DNA of 64,000 bases from Elgaria multicarinata webbii (lineage: Eukaryota > Chordata > Lepidosauria > Squamata > Anguidae), in contig NC_086172.1 in assembly GCF_023053635.1 (NCBI RefSeq), positions 26,751,501 through 26,815,500 of the forward strand, in the 5' to 3' direction. Made by a program: the position numbers and the translations under genes. Under the pieces are notes generated by a model. The model ran no database searches. It saw only the letters and a list, made by a program, of their open reading frames with translations, and had not been told where the DNA came from. Below, one piece after another: positions 43,572 through 55,993 of this stretch (positions are counted from its first letter, which is position 1; every line of letters begins with the position of its first letter).

Positions 43572-44146
43572 ATCTAGACAGACAGACAGGAGCTGTACAA
43601 TGTCTCACACAATCCCCTCTTTCCCCCTTATGCCCAAACATATCGTATCTACTTGGGCACACACACTTTCTAATAATAATAACAACAACAGAGGAGGGGG
43701 ACTGCAGCAGCGACGAAGTTAAAGCACATTGGTCCAAACTGGTGAAGAGAAATCTAGTGCCTCTTGAATGAAGAGTGAGCTTTCACATGAAGCACTGGAG
43801 CATCAGTCAAGAACAATGTGGGACAGGCAATGGGACAGGGTGAACTTACAGCGAGAATACGCAATTATGCCATTATTATACTGCATTTTTCTGTTCACTT
43901 CACCAACAGGCTCATTCTCCGAAAACACAAAATCCATAGATGCATGTGTCATTGGGATGGTCCCAATTGCGCAGGATCTTCAAGAGTAGATATTTAAATT
44001 GATATGAATTTGCTCCCTGAAAACAAAATAAAGGAGGTAGAGAGACACAAATAGAAGATTACTGTTTGCCTCCTTTACGCTATGTATTGTCTTCTCATCT
44101 CTGTCTCCCACCATTGTTGTGTATTTGAATACAGGACATATAAGTA
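43572..44146 (+). repeat. Segment duplicated in two rearranged pieces at 54.8-56.3 kb
   Basis: 43572-43842 matches about 55994-56262, and 43843-44146 matches 54755-55055, but in the opposite order. The second part includes the end of an L1-like ORF2 frame (ending NTKSIDACV … QDLQE). So an L1 3' end is fused here to unrelated sequence. Confidence 0.75.
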
Positions 44147-44436
44147 TTAAAATGTATACAGAAGTCTTAAAGAAGTCTTAAAATGTATACAGCAACATGT
44201 ATACAGAAAACCTCCATCAGATTCAAAGCAATTTTGAAAATTAGAATAAGAGCCCGAGGGTGGAGGTTAGGAATTGAGTTAAGAATTGAGTTAATGTGAG
44301 TTAAGAATTGAGTTAATGTGAGTTAAGAATTAAGAAGTAGAATGTATAGCTAAGAAATAAGAGGAATGTGTATATGTTTTATTATGTGTTGTTGTTAAAT
44401 TATTATTTTTTAAAAAAACTAAAAATAAATGTTACT
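44147..44436. other. AT-rich stretch with short tandem repeats
   Basis: ttaagaattgagttaatgtgag units repeat near 44275-44330. Confidence 0.5.
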
Positions 44437-44439
44437 TTC

Positions 44440-44665
44440 TGATACATTGACTGTCTCACTTGTTCTTTATTTCAGTGATTTAACATTAACATGTTACAGT
44501 ATATAGAACAGGTTTGTCTTAATTGTGAAGTGTAGAATTAGATATGTGACCAAGGCTGTGCCCACCTTGGGGATGGTCATGTCAAGATGGGCACGCCTTG
44601 GGGGCAGGGCATGTTGGGGTGGTCACGCCTCCTTGAGGGCGGCCATATTTTCCTCCTTTTTGGCG
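44440..44665 (-). repeat. TAGGGTGACC-family repeat, end truncated
   Basis: Matches the 3600 and 36925 copies as far as tcctcctttttgg; the terminal ggtcaccctа-type end is missing and GC-rich sequence (44666-44900) follows. Confidence 0.65.
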
Positions 44666-45160
44666 AGCCCGGCGGTGGCGGACCAAGGCAGGCAAGACAG
44701 AGGCAGCAAGGGACAACGTGGCGGGGCAAGGCCGGAAGAGAGGGCTGGCAGCAGCACAGGGACCAGGCTAGCGGAAGGAAGGAGGAGGACATCGAACGGC
44801 CACAGACCAGGCAGCAGCAGGACACGAGGTGCGCACGGAGGAGGCAGCTGCAACGTGGGAAAAGGTAGGCCGGGGCAAGGCCACCATCCTCCTTAACTTG
44901 GCATGGGGGTGGTGAGGAGGAGGGGGGAGAGGCTTGGACGTAGGGCTAGGGTGGAGGCTAGAGCTTGAGTGGGGGGGGGCTTCATTGCTTCAGCCACTTT
45001 AAAACTGGCTATTTGCAAGTTTTCAAGACGTCCCTGAAAAAAAATAACCTTGATGATAGTGGATGGTGATGGTAATGTTAATAATGCTTCTCTTTCTCTT
45101 GGTGATGCTGATAATGGATGGTGATGATAATAATAATGCATATAAAAATGCAATAAATAA
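44666..45160. other. GC-rich then low-complexity sequence, no gene
   Basis: 44666-44890 is GC-rich with open frames on both strands that look like composition effects. No repeat family recognised. Confidence 0.35.
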
Positions 45161-45162
45161 AT

Positions 45163-45305
45163 AAATGTGACCGAGGCCACACCCCCTTGGGGGCCGGACA
45201 TGTTGAGTTGGCTCCGCCTTGGGGGTGGGCATGTTGGGGTGGCCACGCCTCCTGTGGGCGGCCATTTTGTCCTCCTTTTTGGTTTCCAAAATATGGTCAC
45301 CCTAG
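45163..45305 (-). repeat. TAGGGTGACC-ended interspersed repeat (short copy)
   Basis: Contains ggccacacccccttgggggc, ggccacgcctcc, then tttttggtttccaaaatatg and the ggtcaccctа-type end. Confidence 0.7.
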
Positions 45306-46080
45306 TTTTTTGTGTCTTAGAAGAATTTGATTTAACAATGCAGCTTCAGTAGCAACTTAGGCATATGCCATGAATTTCCCAGCAGAGGGCACTCTGTGCC
45401 TGGATTCTCTCTGGTTCAGAATGTGGCTGATCTCAGGACCATCCCTTAAAATCCAGAGATCTGCGACCACATCAAGTCTTCCTACACCCACCGCACACTT
45501 GCCTGTAATGAATCCTAGTGCCCGGCCAAAAATGCCTCCACTTCCAGTACTCCCCACCATATGTGTGAACAGTATGGGGCTATTACCATAATATTATTAC
45601 AATAGTGGACACTGCCCAAATTAAAAGATGTTTAACGGGTTTGTTTTGTAACTTAGAGCTCAAAGGGATGGAGTGTTCCTCTGGTCTTCCTCTGGCCCTT
45701 CAGGTGGACGTTTCGGAGAGTGTTTTTTTTTTTGAGTGGTGGAGACAGGGTTAATGCTAAGTAACAAGAAGATACAGGACAAGCCAGTGCTAGCATCATG
45801 CCTTGGGATGGGTTGGCACTCCAGCGCACACATGCTTTACTATGGATTCGTTGTACATGCAGAGCGATGGGAGATCACCAGCCTGTGCTGAGATACTAGC
45901 TCTTGGAGACTGGGGGATATGCAAGGTGAGCTGAATGAGTGCCTCCTCCCTCTGCCACCAATCCCATTCAGGCAGTGCTTTAAGTTTTCTATTCATGTGT
46001 TTTGATGTTTTAGAGGTTGGGTATCTCCATCTGAAACAGAAGAAACTAAACACTACCCATCAGCAGCACCCCTGTCACTA
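45306..46080. other. Unassigned non-coding stretch
   Basis: No gene or named repeat recognised. Confidence 0.35.
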
Positions 46081-46084
46081 GCAA

Positions 46085-46091
46085 GATGGTG

Positions 46092-46139
<48 letters not shown>

Positions 46140-46518
46140 ATTTCTTACCCGCCCCTCCCATTGGATTGAGGCAGGGAACAACAATAAGCATAAAATACAT
46201 AAAATACTGATTAAAAACATGGTATACACGGTTTAAAAGCATCCTAAAAACATACTAAAATATCCTAAAATTCTACTGGATAGGCCGGCCAGAAGAGATC
46301 AGTCTTGATAGCTTTCTTGAATGCTGATGAGTCTCCTCTGGCAGGCTATTCCACAGTCTGGGAGCAGCAGAAGAGAAGGTCCTCTGGGTAATACCCGTCA
46401 GCGTGGTTTTGGTTGACGTTAGTAGATTCTTCCCAGAGGACCTGAGTATGCGGGGCAGATTGTACGGGAGAAGGAGATCCCGCAGGTAGCCTGGACCCAA
46501 ACCATGTAGGGCTTTAAA
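46085..46518 (-). mobile_element. L2-like LINE 3' end with coding remnant and (ATC)n tail
   Basis: Tail (46087-46138) and terminal box as in the other L2-like copies. Upstream on the minus strand, 46273-46500 encodes GPGYLRDLLLPY … RTFSSAAPRLWNSLPEE, the C-terminal sequence typical of L2-like ORF2. 5'-truncated; ends at the Gypsy junction. Confidence 0.8.
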
Positions 46519-49154
46519 GGGTTAGGGTTAGGAAGCACCCTTGACACTGGAGAGGACAAACCTCCTGTCCAACGTGAAGTTTGGAGTGGTGCTGATCAAG
46601 GTTCAGCACCAGAATTTTATAGCTCCAGTTGAAGAAGCAAGAAGGGCTCACCCATGGACAATGGAGAGAATTTTAAACTCATATGGGGATGTTTTCAGGG
46701 GTGAAGGTTGTCTGGAAGGTGAGCTGCGACTTGAGATAGACATAGCAGTGGAACCAGTATGCCTGCCACGAAGAAAACTGCCTGCTGCCCTTTACCATCC
46801 AGTACGAGAGCAACTTGAAAAATTGCAAAGCAGAGGCATCATAGCACCAGTAGAATCTAATACTTCCTGGGTAAGCACCATGCTAGTGATAAAAAAGCCA
46901 TCAGGCAAACTTCGCATTTGCATTGACCCAAAGCCACTGAACCAAGCACTGAAGAGAAGTCACTACCCACTACCAACAATAGACGACGTGTTGCCTGAAC
47001 TTTCAAAAGCTCGAATCTTTACAGTCTGTGATGTAAAGAATGGATTTTGGCATGTTAGATTGGATGAGGAATCCAGTATGCTTACTACTTTTGCAACACC
47101 CTTTGGTCGATTCAGATGGCTTCGAATGCCAATGGGAATCAGTCCAGCTCCCGAACTGTTTCAGAGGAGACTATCCCAAGCACTGGAAGGACTTCCTGGG
47201 GTGAAAATAATAGCAGATGACATACTCATAGTAGGTGAAGGGTCTAATGACTCAGAAGCTGAGCAGGACCATAATAAGAAATTAAAAGCCTTTCTACAGC
47301 GATGCAAAGAAAAAAACATTAAACTGAATGCTGAAAAGATGCAACTGAAACAGAAAGAGGTGACATATATTGGACATGTCTTAACAGCAGAGGGACTGAA
47401 AGCAGACCCCCGCAAGATTGAGGCAATCCGAGACATGCCAGCCCCAGTAGATGTAAAAGCAGTGCAACGCATCATTGGAATGATCAATTTTCTAGCCAAG
47501 TTTTGCCCTCATTTGGCTACAGTTGCAGAACCAATGCGACAACTTACTAGGCCGGATGTAGAATGGGAATGGGGAACTCCCCAACAGCAAGCATTTGATT
47601 TGGTGAAACAAATGATTGCCAATGCTCCAGTATTGCAATATTATCAGCCCGGACAACCACTAACACTACAGTGTGATGCATCTGAGAAAGGCCTCGGGGC
47701 AGTCCTCTTACAGGACCATCCAATTGCTTATGCAAGCAGAGCACTATCACAGACTGAGCAGGGTTATGCCCAGATAGAGAAAGAGCTCTTAGCAGTGGTT
47801 TTTGGAGTGGAGCAATTCCGTCAATATACCTATGGACAAGCAGTCAGAGTGATATCAGACCACAAACCACTTGAGACAATAATAACAAAACCTCTTCTGA
47901 GTGCTCCAAAAAGATTACAGCGCATGCTCATGCGCCTACAGCGCTACGATGTCAAGGTCAAATACTGCCCAGGTCGATTGCTGGTGTTAGCAGATACCCT
48001 TAGCAGAGCCTATATACCCAACAGCAGTGACTTTGGAGGAGACCCAGACATTGAATCCATCAACATGTTGCACTATCTCCCAGTTTCAACAACTAAGTGC
48101 AATGAAATTAAAGAAGCCACTGGAAAAGATATCCAGCTACAGGCAGTCAAAGAAGCAATTATGAAAGGATGGCCTGAGGACAAGAGTCAGGTACTATCAG
48201 GAGCAGAACTATATTTCCTAATCAAAGATGAGCTCAGTGTACAGGATGGGATTGTCTTTCGAGGACAGAGAGCAGTTGTTCCAGCTTCCTTGCGCAAGGA
48301 AGTCGTGCAAAAAATACATTCATCACACCTGGGTATTGACAGCTGTCTTAGGAGGGCCAGAGAGTGTGTTTATTGGCCAGGAATGAACTCACAACTTTGA
48401 TCCTTGATAGAGGGATGTGAGACATGCCGATCATGCGATAATAGACAACAGAAAGAGACTCTTCTACCACATGAGTTACCCATCAGACCATGGGAAAAGA
48501 TTGGAATTGACTTGTTTACTTTCAGGGAGAAGCAGTATCTAGTTACAGTTGATTATTACTCCAATTTCTGGGAGGTTGATGCTCTCTCAGACACAAGAAG
48601 CAAGGCAGTCATTGCTAAACTGAAGGCGCATTTTGCAAGGTATGGCATCCCTGACACAGTATTTTCAGACAATGGACCTCAGTTTGCATCGGAGGATTTT
48701 TGCTCATTTGCAAAGAACTGGGAGTTTGATCACCACACATCCTCTCCAGCATACCCACAAAGTAATGGCAAGGTGGAATCTGCTGTCAAAACAGCTAAAA
48801 ACTTGCTACATAAAGCAGTGTTATCAGGCTCTGATCCGTGGTTAGCCTTCCTGGCACATAGGAATACTTCATCACAGGGTTGCCAGACTAGTCCAGCACA
48901 AGCATTGATGGGCCGTCGAATTAAAACCTTATTGCCAATGAGAGGAGACCTTCTTCAGCCAGCAAGAGTGGATCAACGCAGAGAAGAAATGGCCAACAAT
49001 CAGAAACGTCAAGCATCTCTGTATAATAGGGCAGCAAAGGACCTACCACCTATAAGACCAGGCACCTCTGTTAATATACAACCAACAGCTATGAACCAGA
49101 AGGAATGGACAAAAGGTATGGTGAGAGGTGAAGTAGCACCCAGGTCATATGAAG

Positions 49155-51165
49155 TAGGGGTGTGATCCGCTCCGATTAGGAGCGTAGAAGCAGTAGCGGA
49201 TTGGCCTGCTCCGCCTTACCCAGAGGCGGAGTAGGAGCGGACCGCGGACCCCTAGAAGCAAGGCGAAGACAAGCGCCCATTTTCGGAGCGCTCCGGTTTC
49301 CGCGGAGCGCTCCGATCGCCATCTTGAAAACATTTCGCCATAGGATTGCATTGCGGCAAATAATCGCGGATAACTACATTCTTTTTGAAGCTATCGTTCT
49401 GGAAATTCTTGTGCTCAGAGAGTCGTGGATGGGGGTCATTTTGAGACCACTCTCACCTCTCTGCGTCGTGCGGGTCGCGTGCTATATTTTTTTGAAAATC
49501 GGGTCAACCGCGCGGCTCAAACGGCGTTTTCGGCTTTTCACCCATAGGATTGCATTGCGGGAAAGACTCGGGCATAACTGGGTTGGTTTTTAAGCTATCG
49601 TTCAGAAAATTCTTGTGCACAGAGAGTCGTGGATGGGGGTCATTTTGAGACTACTCTCACCTCTCTGCGTCGTGCGGGTCGCGCGCTAGAATTTTTTAAA
49701 AAATCGGCGGGAAAAATACCTTTTTCAAAGGGCTGAGGGGCAGAGTCAGCTCCCGGTCATGATCACATGATCCCAAAGTTAGAGGAGGGCATAGGCAAAA
49801 CGGGTAACTTGGGATTCTGGGAAACTTCTTTCTTCATCTGAACGGACTTTTCCCAGTGTTTTTTAACACAGTAGCCCCACCAAATGCACAAACACAACCT
49901 GAAATCATATACTAAGCCAAGAATAAGAGATAGAAACACAGCACTGCTACCCACCCTAACTTTGGGGAACAACTGAAAAGATGTGGTGCAAGGGGATGAG
50001 CTCCCGTAGGGCATCTCATCGTGGACGTGCCCCCACTCTCTCCTGCACTGAAAGGCCATTAGAGCCTTCCAAAGAGAGTAAAACGGTGGAGCAATGCCTA
50101 TCATGAGTCGAAGTGAGCGTTTACTTCTTAGTGGTGGAGCGATGCCTATTATGAGTTGAAGTGAGCGTTTACTTCTCAAGCTCAGAGCTGTTGGTGAAGC
50201 AATGGCTGTCTTGAGTTGAACTGGCAGCTACTTCCCCCTCCCCCGGGCATGTCCCCCTATTGCTGGTAAAAGACAGATATAGCCTTTTTTAAAAAATTCT
50301 TCTTGCTGTTTATTGAGCAACACTGCTGCTTTTAATTCCACCCCTCCTTTGTTTATTTATTTATTTATTCCATTTTATATGCATTACTGGCTTATCCTTG
50401 GCTCACTTCCTTATGCCCCCGAAATGCCAGCTGCATGCCTGCCTGCCTGCCTTCCCTCCCTCCCTCCTCCCCTGCCCACCTCGCAGGGAAGTTGTGTGTG
50501 TGTGTCTTTGACTCAGGGGAGAAGTCCTTCCTGCGCTCACTTGGAGTTTTGGAAGTTCCAAATTTTGCAGGTTTAAGCCCCGCCAAAAAACAGGGGATGA
50601 TGGGACTGCCTTGAGTCTCGGCGTGCGGCGTATGTATCCCTGGATAAGCTGTCATGGTGGTGAGTTTGAGGGGTTTTTTTAACGTGCAAAATTGACAGAG
50701 CTATGGAAAGGGGTGTTGGATTTTCATAAATTCCCCAAAAATCAGGGGATGATGGGACTGCCTTGAGTCTCGGCATGCGTATGTATCCCTGGATAAGCTT
50801 TCATGGTGGCGTGTTTGAGGTTTCTAACGTGCAAATTGACGGAGCTATGGAAAGGGGTGTGAATGGGCTTCCCGATTTTCAAAAAGTCCCCAAAAATCAG
50901 GGGATGATGGGATTGCTTTGAAACTTGGCGTGCGTATGTATACCCCCATGAGGTGTCATGGTGCCAAACGTGAGGTTTCTAACTTGAACAGAAAAAAAGT
51001 TGTATAATTTTTTAGCTTTCAATGCAACCCTATGGGGGGGAAAAACGGAGCTCCGATCCGGATCGGAGCTCCGAGCGGACCGGAGCGGAAGTGGGCGGAG
51101 CGGCCCGATCCGGGAAATGGCGGATCTGCAAGTGAAGCGGAGCGGGGGGTCCGTGCACACCCCTA
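49155..51165. mobile_element. Non-autonomous hAT-type element, 2011 bp, with 8-bp target duplication
   Basis: Termini TAGGGGTGTG and CACACCCCTA, flanked by ATATGAAG at 49147-49154 and 51166-51173. The 8-bp duplication is the hAT hallmark. Interior: a ~200-bp tandem doubling near 49340-49700 (both with gtcgtggatgggggtcattt), a tgcctgcctgcc tract near 50435, and three ~145-bp repeats with aaaatcaggggatgatggga (50590-51000). Arms near both ends are rich in gcggagcgg-type words. No transposase frame. It inserted into the Gypsy fossil, so it is the younger of the two. Confidence 0.9.
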
Positions 51166-51539
51166 ATATGAAGTGGTTACACAAGAAGGGCAAGTGATCT
51201 GCAGAAACAGAAAGCATTTACGTTCCACAAGACAGAACACCCAGGGGCATCCGGTAGACAAACAGATGCCATCAAGGAATGAAGAAAATGAGACTTACCC
51301 AGAAGTGAATGCAACAGAGAAGGAAGAGGATCCCCAAAGAGAACCAGACACAGAAACCACAAGAGGATACTCTCAGTATGGTCGACTTTTGAAAAGACCA
51401 CAGCACCTCCAAGACTATGTAACTTAGCAAGCCTCTATCTTAAGCTTTAGGAAATTATATTAATAACCACTGGGAGGAAGTTGGGTTGTAGTTCAGTAGT
51501 TCATGTTTCAGGTTAAAAGTATTTGTAAAATAGGGAAGG

Positions 51540-51694
51540 TGTAATATGATTAGTGGAACTGAAGTCAAGGACAACAGGTTCCCAGGGGGAAACTATTCAA
51601 GGGAACAGCACCTAGCCTCATGGCAGCTTCCACTTTCAGTTTTGAATAAAGCACGAGTTACAGGCCTAGCTGTTGTTGCATCCTTCTATTTACA
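51540..51694 (+). repeat. Candidate 3' LTR of the Gypsy fossil
   Basis: Starts TGTAATATG directly after a purine tract and contains AATAAA at 51645. The right limit (…TTACA) is a guess because no 5' LTR is available for comparison. Confidence 0.5.
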
Positions 51695-52140
51695 CTTTAA
51701 ACAGCAGGGATATAAAATATATGTGGAGTGCCTGCCCACGGTCTGCTATGCAGCCACTGCGTGCTTGGCAAGGGCTACAGTCTCTCAGATAGCATGAAAT
51801 CATGCTAGACAAGATCCAGGTTTAGCGTGGAGATTGCTAATTTGGGCTGGCTTCCCGCTGTTCTGGAAAGGCCAAGAGCTGTCTGTCCCCTCCATATGGA
51901 GAACCTGGCCTACAGTGCGACTGAGAGTTGGCTGCTTTGAAGGGCTTCAGAGGAAACCACATAAATGGCATCTTTCTTGCTTCAGATCTGTCGTCTGTTT
52001 TCTATCCGTAAGAATTCTGTATTCTAAACTAGAGTTTTGCTGGTTTAGGCATTCACATGAATAAAAACAAACTCAAATGAGGAGGTGGCGGGGGTGGGGT
52101 GGGAAACACATCTTATTTTTATGAATGCATGTTCTAATGG
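51695..52140. other. Unassigned non-coding stretch
   Basis: No gene recognised. Confidence 0.35.
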
Positions 52141-52146
52141 AGACTG

Positions 52147-52260
52147 GGGCCGTTGCTAGACGAGGGTTTAGCCCGGGCTGATACCTGGGCTCACCCCTGT
52201 GCATGCAGATGACGCACAGGGGATCCCGGGGTAAGCCGGGCTAAACCCTCCCTTGGCCCT
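52147..52260. mobile_element. Short inverted-repeat element (hairpin family with internal CCCTGTGCAT box)
   Basis: ggggccgttgctaga… with …gggtttagcccgg is inverted at the right end (ccgggctaaaccctc…ggccct). Between them lies ccctgtgcatgcagatgac with gcacaggggatccc, the internal box shared with 58273, 59719 and 61895. Confidence 0.7.
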
Positions 52261-52525
52261 GGATAACCGGCACCAGTTGTAGCCCAGGGCTACGGAAGAT
52301 CTAGCCTGTTCTGCGGCTTTTCTCGGCTACATGGCTTATTTGCGAGTAGCTGGGAGAAGCTGTGTACTGGGCGTTTTGCCCATCGGGCCGGAGGGGGAAA
52401 ATCTCGGGGGGGGGGAGGGAGATTGAGGCCAGGAGAGGGAAGTCACGGGGGGGAGAGATGGGGACCAGGGGTGGGGAAGAGCAGAGCCAGGGTGGGGAGA
52501 TCGTGGCCGGGGAGCAGGAAAGGCC
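52261..52525. other. Unassigned G-rich sequence
   Basis: Purine-rich on + strand near 52380-52520, no gene. Confidence 0.35.
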
Positions 52526-52526
52526 A

Positions 52527-53390
52527 ATAAACTGAGACTGAATCCTGGCAAGACGGAAGCCCTGTGGGTGAGTGGTTCCCGAGTCCAGGAGACAAGCTCA
52601 TTGCCTGTTCTGGATGGGGTTGTACTGCCTCTGAAAGAACAGGTTCGTAATTTGGAGTACTCTTAGACCCATTTCTGTCGTTGGAGGCTCAAGTAGCCGC
52701 CATGGCTCGGAGTGCCTTTTACCATCTTCGGTTGGTTCGCCAACTACGGCCTCTCCTGGACAGGGATAGCTTGACCACGGTGGTACAGACATTGGTAACC
52801 TCAAGATTGGATTACTGCAACGCGCTCTATGTGGGGCTGCCCTTGAAGCTGCTCCGGAAGCTGGAGCTAGTGCAGAATGCTGCAGCTCGGCTGTTGTCTG
52901 GAGCTGCCCCTTTCCAGCATGTACCTCCTCTGCTGAGGGAACTGCACTGGCTGCCTATTTGCTACCGGGCCAGGTTTAAGGTTCTTGTACTTGTGTACAA
53001 AGCCCTAAACAACTTGGGATCAGGATACCTGAGAGAGCGCCTTCTCCCTTACCAACCTGCCCGGTCACTGAGGTCATCCGAGGGCCTGCTCCTGGTGGTT
53101 CCACCTAGATCCATCCTCCAATTGGAATCCACCAGGGGAAGAGCCTTCAGCGTGGTGGCGCCCCTCCTGTGGAATTCCCTGCCTTTGGAAGTCAGGCAGG
53201 CTCCGACCTTGTACTCCTTTCGGTGCCTCCTGAAAGCATCTTTATTCCAAGAATATTCCTTTCTTTAACATGCAGCCTTGGATTTCTGATTTTTGCTTCT
53301 TTTTAAATGTTGCTTTAAATATTCTAAATATTCTAAATTCTAAATAAATATTCTAAATAAATAAATAAAATAAATAAATTATGGGATCCA
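52527..53390 (+). mobile_element. L2-like LINE, ORF2 C-terminal end with (AAAT)n tail
   Basis: 52681-53268 is an open frame of the post-RT region: TSRLDYCNALYVGLP, VQNAAARLLSG, ELHWLPICYRARFKVLVLVY, GRAFSVVAPLLWNSLP. This order is typical of L2-like ORF2 ends. Upstream codons (NPGKTEALWVSGSR…) continue it with one frame change near 52660. The frame ends at TTCTTTAA and the tail is aaataaataaataaa at about 53370. 5'-truncated. Confidence 0.85.
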
Positions 53391-54095
53391 AGAAAGCTGA
53401 TTCAGGATATTTGCAAAAAGAAAGAAAGAATAAAAGCTATTTAGTTGTTTAGGTTTCAGAGGACTTTAAGGGGAAAATAGCTTGAATATTATTAATAAAC
53501 AGTAACAAAAGTCAAGAAACCAGGATCTCCCTTTACTTTTTTGTTTACTAAATTCAATAATCTGATTTTACTGGCTGAGCCATATAGAACAATTTACAGG
53601 CCAATCGTATTCATGTCTACTCAGAACTAAATCCCACTAAATCCAATGGGAGTGTGTAAAGGAATGCATCCTAAAATACCTGAACTTACATCACTTTAGA
53701 CTGCCATCCTATACTCATTGACCTGGAAATAAGTCCCACTGAATTCAGTGGGACACTTCTGAGTAGACCTGTCTAGGATTGCACGGTCAAGCACTTTTAC
53801 ATTGCACTGATTTCACTAGGGGAGATTTCGGCAAATGCTTAACTTTCTTGGGAGTTGGAAGTGCTTGACTTTGGCAGGGTTCTGCCATTAGTGTCCCACG
53901 GACAAAAAGAAGATTCTGTGTGTCTTAGCTACCAACCTTGTTCCAAAAGATCGCACAGATCATCTACTAAAACCAGTCGGTGTCGTTTTCAAGTAGATGT
54001 TTGCTGCAACCGACATGGGGGCTGGTTTACTTTCTGGGGCTGCCTGAAGAAGAGGTTCATGGGGAGACATGGATGCCACAAGAACGTCAGTAAAA
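53391..54095. other. Unassigned non-coding stretch
   Basis: No gene recognised; phrases such as ttcagtgggacacttctgagtag (53735-53765) are common low-level squamate repeat sequence. Confidence 0.35.
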
Positions 54096-54099
54096 GACA

Positions 54100-54900
54100 T
54101 GGTTTACTGATGCACACATTATGGAAAGACTTAAAATAGACAAGAAAAACCATGGATTTGAACAAATAAAATCTGAATTTGAAATATCATTATGTACAAA
54201 TGATGAACATGTTATTGCAAAGATGTATAATCCGTTAAGACATGAGATGGAAGATGAATGAGTAAAAGATTGTATAATAAAATGGGCACAGAATATTGGA
54301 CATCTTAATGGAAGAATGGGAAAATATGTGGGGAAAGGGTTTGAAATGTACATTATGTGCAAAGCTTAAAGAGAATTTTTATCAGATGATGTATAGATGG
54401 TATATGTCACCTGTAAGGCTAGCAAAAATGTTTAAAGGGGCTTCAAGTAAGTGTTGGAAATGTAAAAAAAAGAAGGAACCTTTTATCATCTTTGGTGTAC
54501 TTGTAAAAAAGCCAAGACATTTTGGACTCAGATACATTCTTTAATTCAAAAAATATTAAAGACAAATATATAAATGAAACCGGAAGCTTTCTTACTTGGA
54601 CTAATAGATAAACAAACAAAAGAAAAGGGGGGAACTTTGTTCTTGTATATGGTGACGGCTGCAAGATTGCTATTCGCACAGAACTGGAAAGACCCAGCAA
54701 TACCGACAATGGAGGAATGGATGTTGAAGGTGTTGCAACTTGCAGAGATGGCAAAACTTACAGCGAGAATACACAATTATGCCATTTTTCTGTTCACTCT
54801 ACCAACAGTCTCATTCTCCGTAAACACAAAATCCATAGATGCATGTGTAGTTGAGATGGTCCCAATTGCGCAGGATCTTCAAGAGTAAATATTTAAATTG
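54100..54900 (+). mobile_element. L1 LINE ORF2 3' fragment
   Basis: Successive frames keep L1 ORF2 C-terminal order: NPLRHEME…IIKWAQNIG, NFYQMMYRWYMSP, CWKCKK followed by FYHLWCTCKKAKTFW, then AARLLFAQNWKDPAIPTMEEW and LQLAEMAKLTARI. Several stops and frame changes; dead and 5'-truncated. From 54755 it shares sequence with 43843-44146. Confidence 0.8.
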
Positions 54901-55560
54901 ATATGAATTTGCTCCCTGAAAACAAAATAAAGGAGGTAGGGGAGAGAGAGACACAAATAGAAGATTACTGTTTGCCTCCTTTACGCTATGTATTGTTGTC
55001 TTCTCATCTCTGCCTCCCACCATTGTTGTGTATTTGAATACAGGACATATAAGTAGGATAGCAAGGAGATGATATAAACACAACTGTTGGGCCCTATCTC
55101 AAACCAAGGCCTGGAGGACAGATGAGAAAAGAGCACTAGAGCTGGCTGAAAGTGCTAACTTGTGCATCCATGTAGATCATTTCTCCATCAGATTCAAGGA
55201 GTTCAAGGGTTTGGATGGACGGATTAGGCTATTTCCAGCCCGTGTCACTTTTGAGCATGTTCAGTCATAAGCTGGTTCTTTCCAGCTTCCACATTAATTG
55301 GAGATATATAGTGCCTCTGATGAATTCTGTGATTAGCCAGTTCACTGGTCAAACCCCGTCCATTCTTGATGCTCATCATTGCAGCGAGCCTGAATCATTG
55401 TTTTACGAATTCGGCACTAAGTCCGCAAATGATTTCAAGGTTTGGAGCATGCGCAGTCTGCATCTAAACAATGCCAACTCTGCACATACACTTGTGCCCA
55501 TTTATCTGTTTTATCTGTTTAGATTGTTTGGAATTTGACTGTCATGTGTAATTGGGATGG
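54901..55560. other. Duplicate piece (to 55055), then unassigned sequence
   Basis: 54755-55055 matches 43843-44146. 55056-55560 contains an open frame on the + strand (55215-55538) with no recognisable product. Confidence 0.4.
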
Positions 55561-55567
55561 TCCCAAT

Positions 55568-55942
55568 TCATAGAATCATAGAATAGTAGAGATGGAAGGG
55601 GCCTATAAGGCCATCGAGTCCAACCCCTGCTCAGTGCAGGATACATTTTAAAGCATCCCTGACAGATGGCTGTCCAGCTGCCTCTTGAAGGCCTCTAGTG
55701 TGGGAGAGCCCACAACCTCCCTAGGCAATTGGTTCCATTGTTGTACTGCTCTAACAGTCAGGAAGGTTTTCCTGATGTCCAGCCGGAATCTGGCTTCCTG
55801 TAACTTGAGCCCATTATTCTGTGTCCTCCACTTTGGGAGGATCGAGAAGAAATCCTGGCCCTCCTCTGTGTGACAACCTTTCAAGTATTTGAAGAGTGCT
55901 ATCATGTCTCCCCTCAATCTTCTCTTCTCCAGACTAAACATT
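55568..55942 (-). mobile_element. CR1 LINE 3' end (bird-type signature)
   Basis: Starts tagaatcatagaat on the + strand and continues …gccatcgagtccaacccctg, the reverse-oriented CR1 3' end. On the minus strand it reads KYLKGCHTEEGQDFF and LDIRKTFLTVRAVQQWNQLP, the CR1 ORF2 C-terminus. Flanked by aattgggatggtcccaatt-type sequence. Confidence 0.9.
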
Positions 55943-55993
55943 GGATGAACATTAATTTAGAAATTAAATAATAATTATTATTTTTATTATTAT

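Larger units (their letters stand above)
46519..51694 (+). mobile_element. Ty3/Gypsy LTR-retrotransposon fossil, 5'-truncated, split by a hAT element
   Basis: Parts in order: reverse transcriptase (about 46.7-47.5 kb), RNase H (about 47.6-48.0 kb), zinc-binding and core integrase (about 48.2-49.1 kb), remaining 3' pol sequence after the hAT insertion (from 51174), a polypurine tract (51527-51539) and a candidate 3' LTR starting TGTAATATG at 51540. The left edge abuts an L2-like fragment; gag, protease and the 5' LTR are absent. The domain order, with integrase after RNase H, is that of Ty3/Gypsy. It is broken: truncation and the hAT insertion plus about one or two other breaks. Long readable pol sequence suggests moderate rather than great age; without a second LTR it cannot be dated. 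Confidence 0.9.

Noticed and set aside
44525-44896. GC-rich open frames on both strands
   Set aside because: Overlapping frames on both strands in high-GC sequence, part of it in an interspersed repeat, with no splice or start support.
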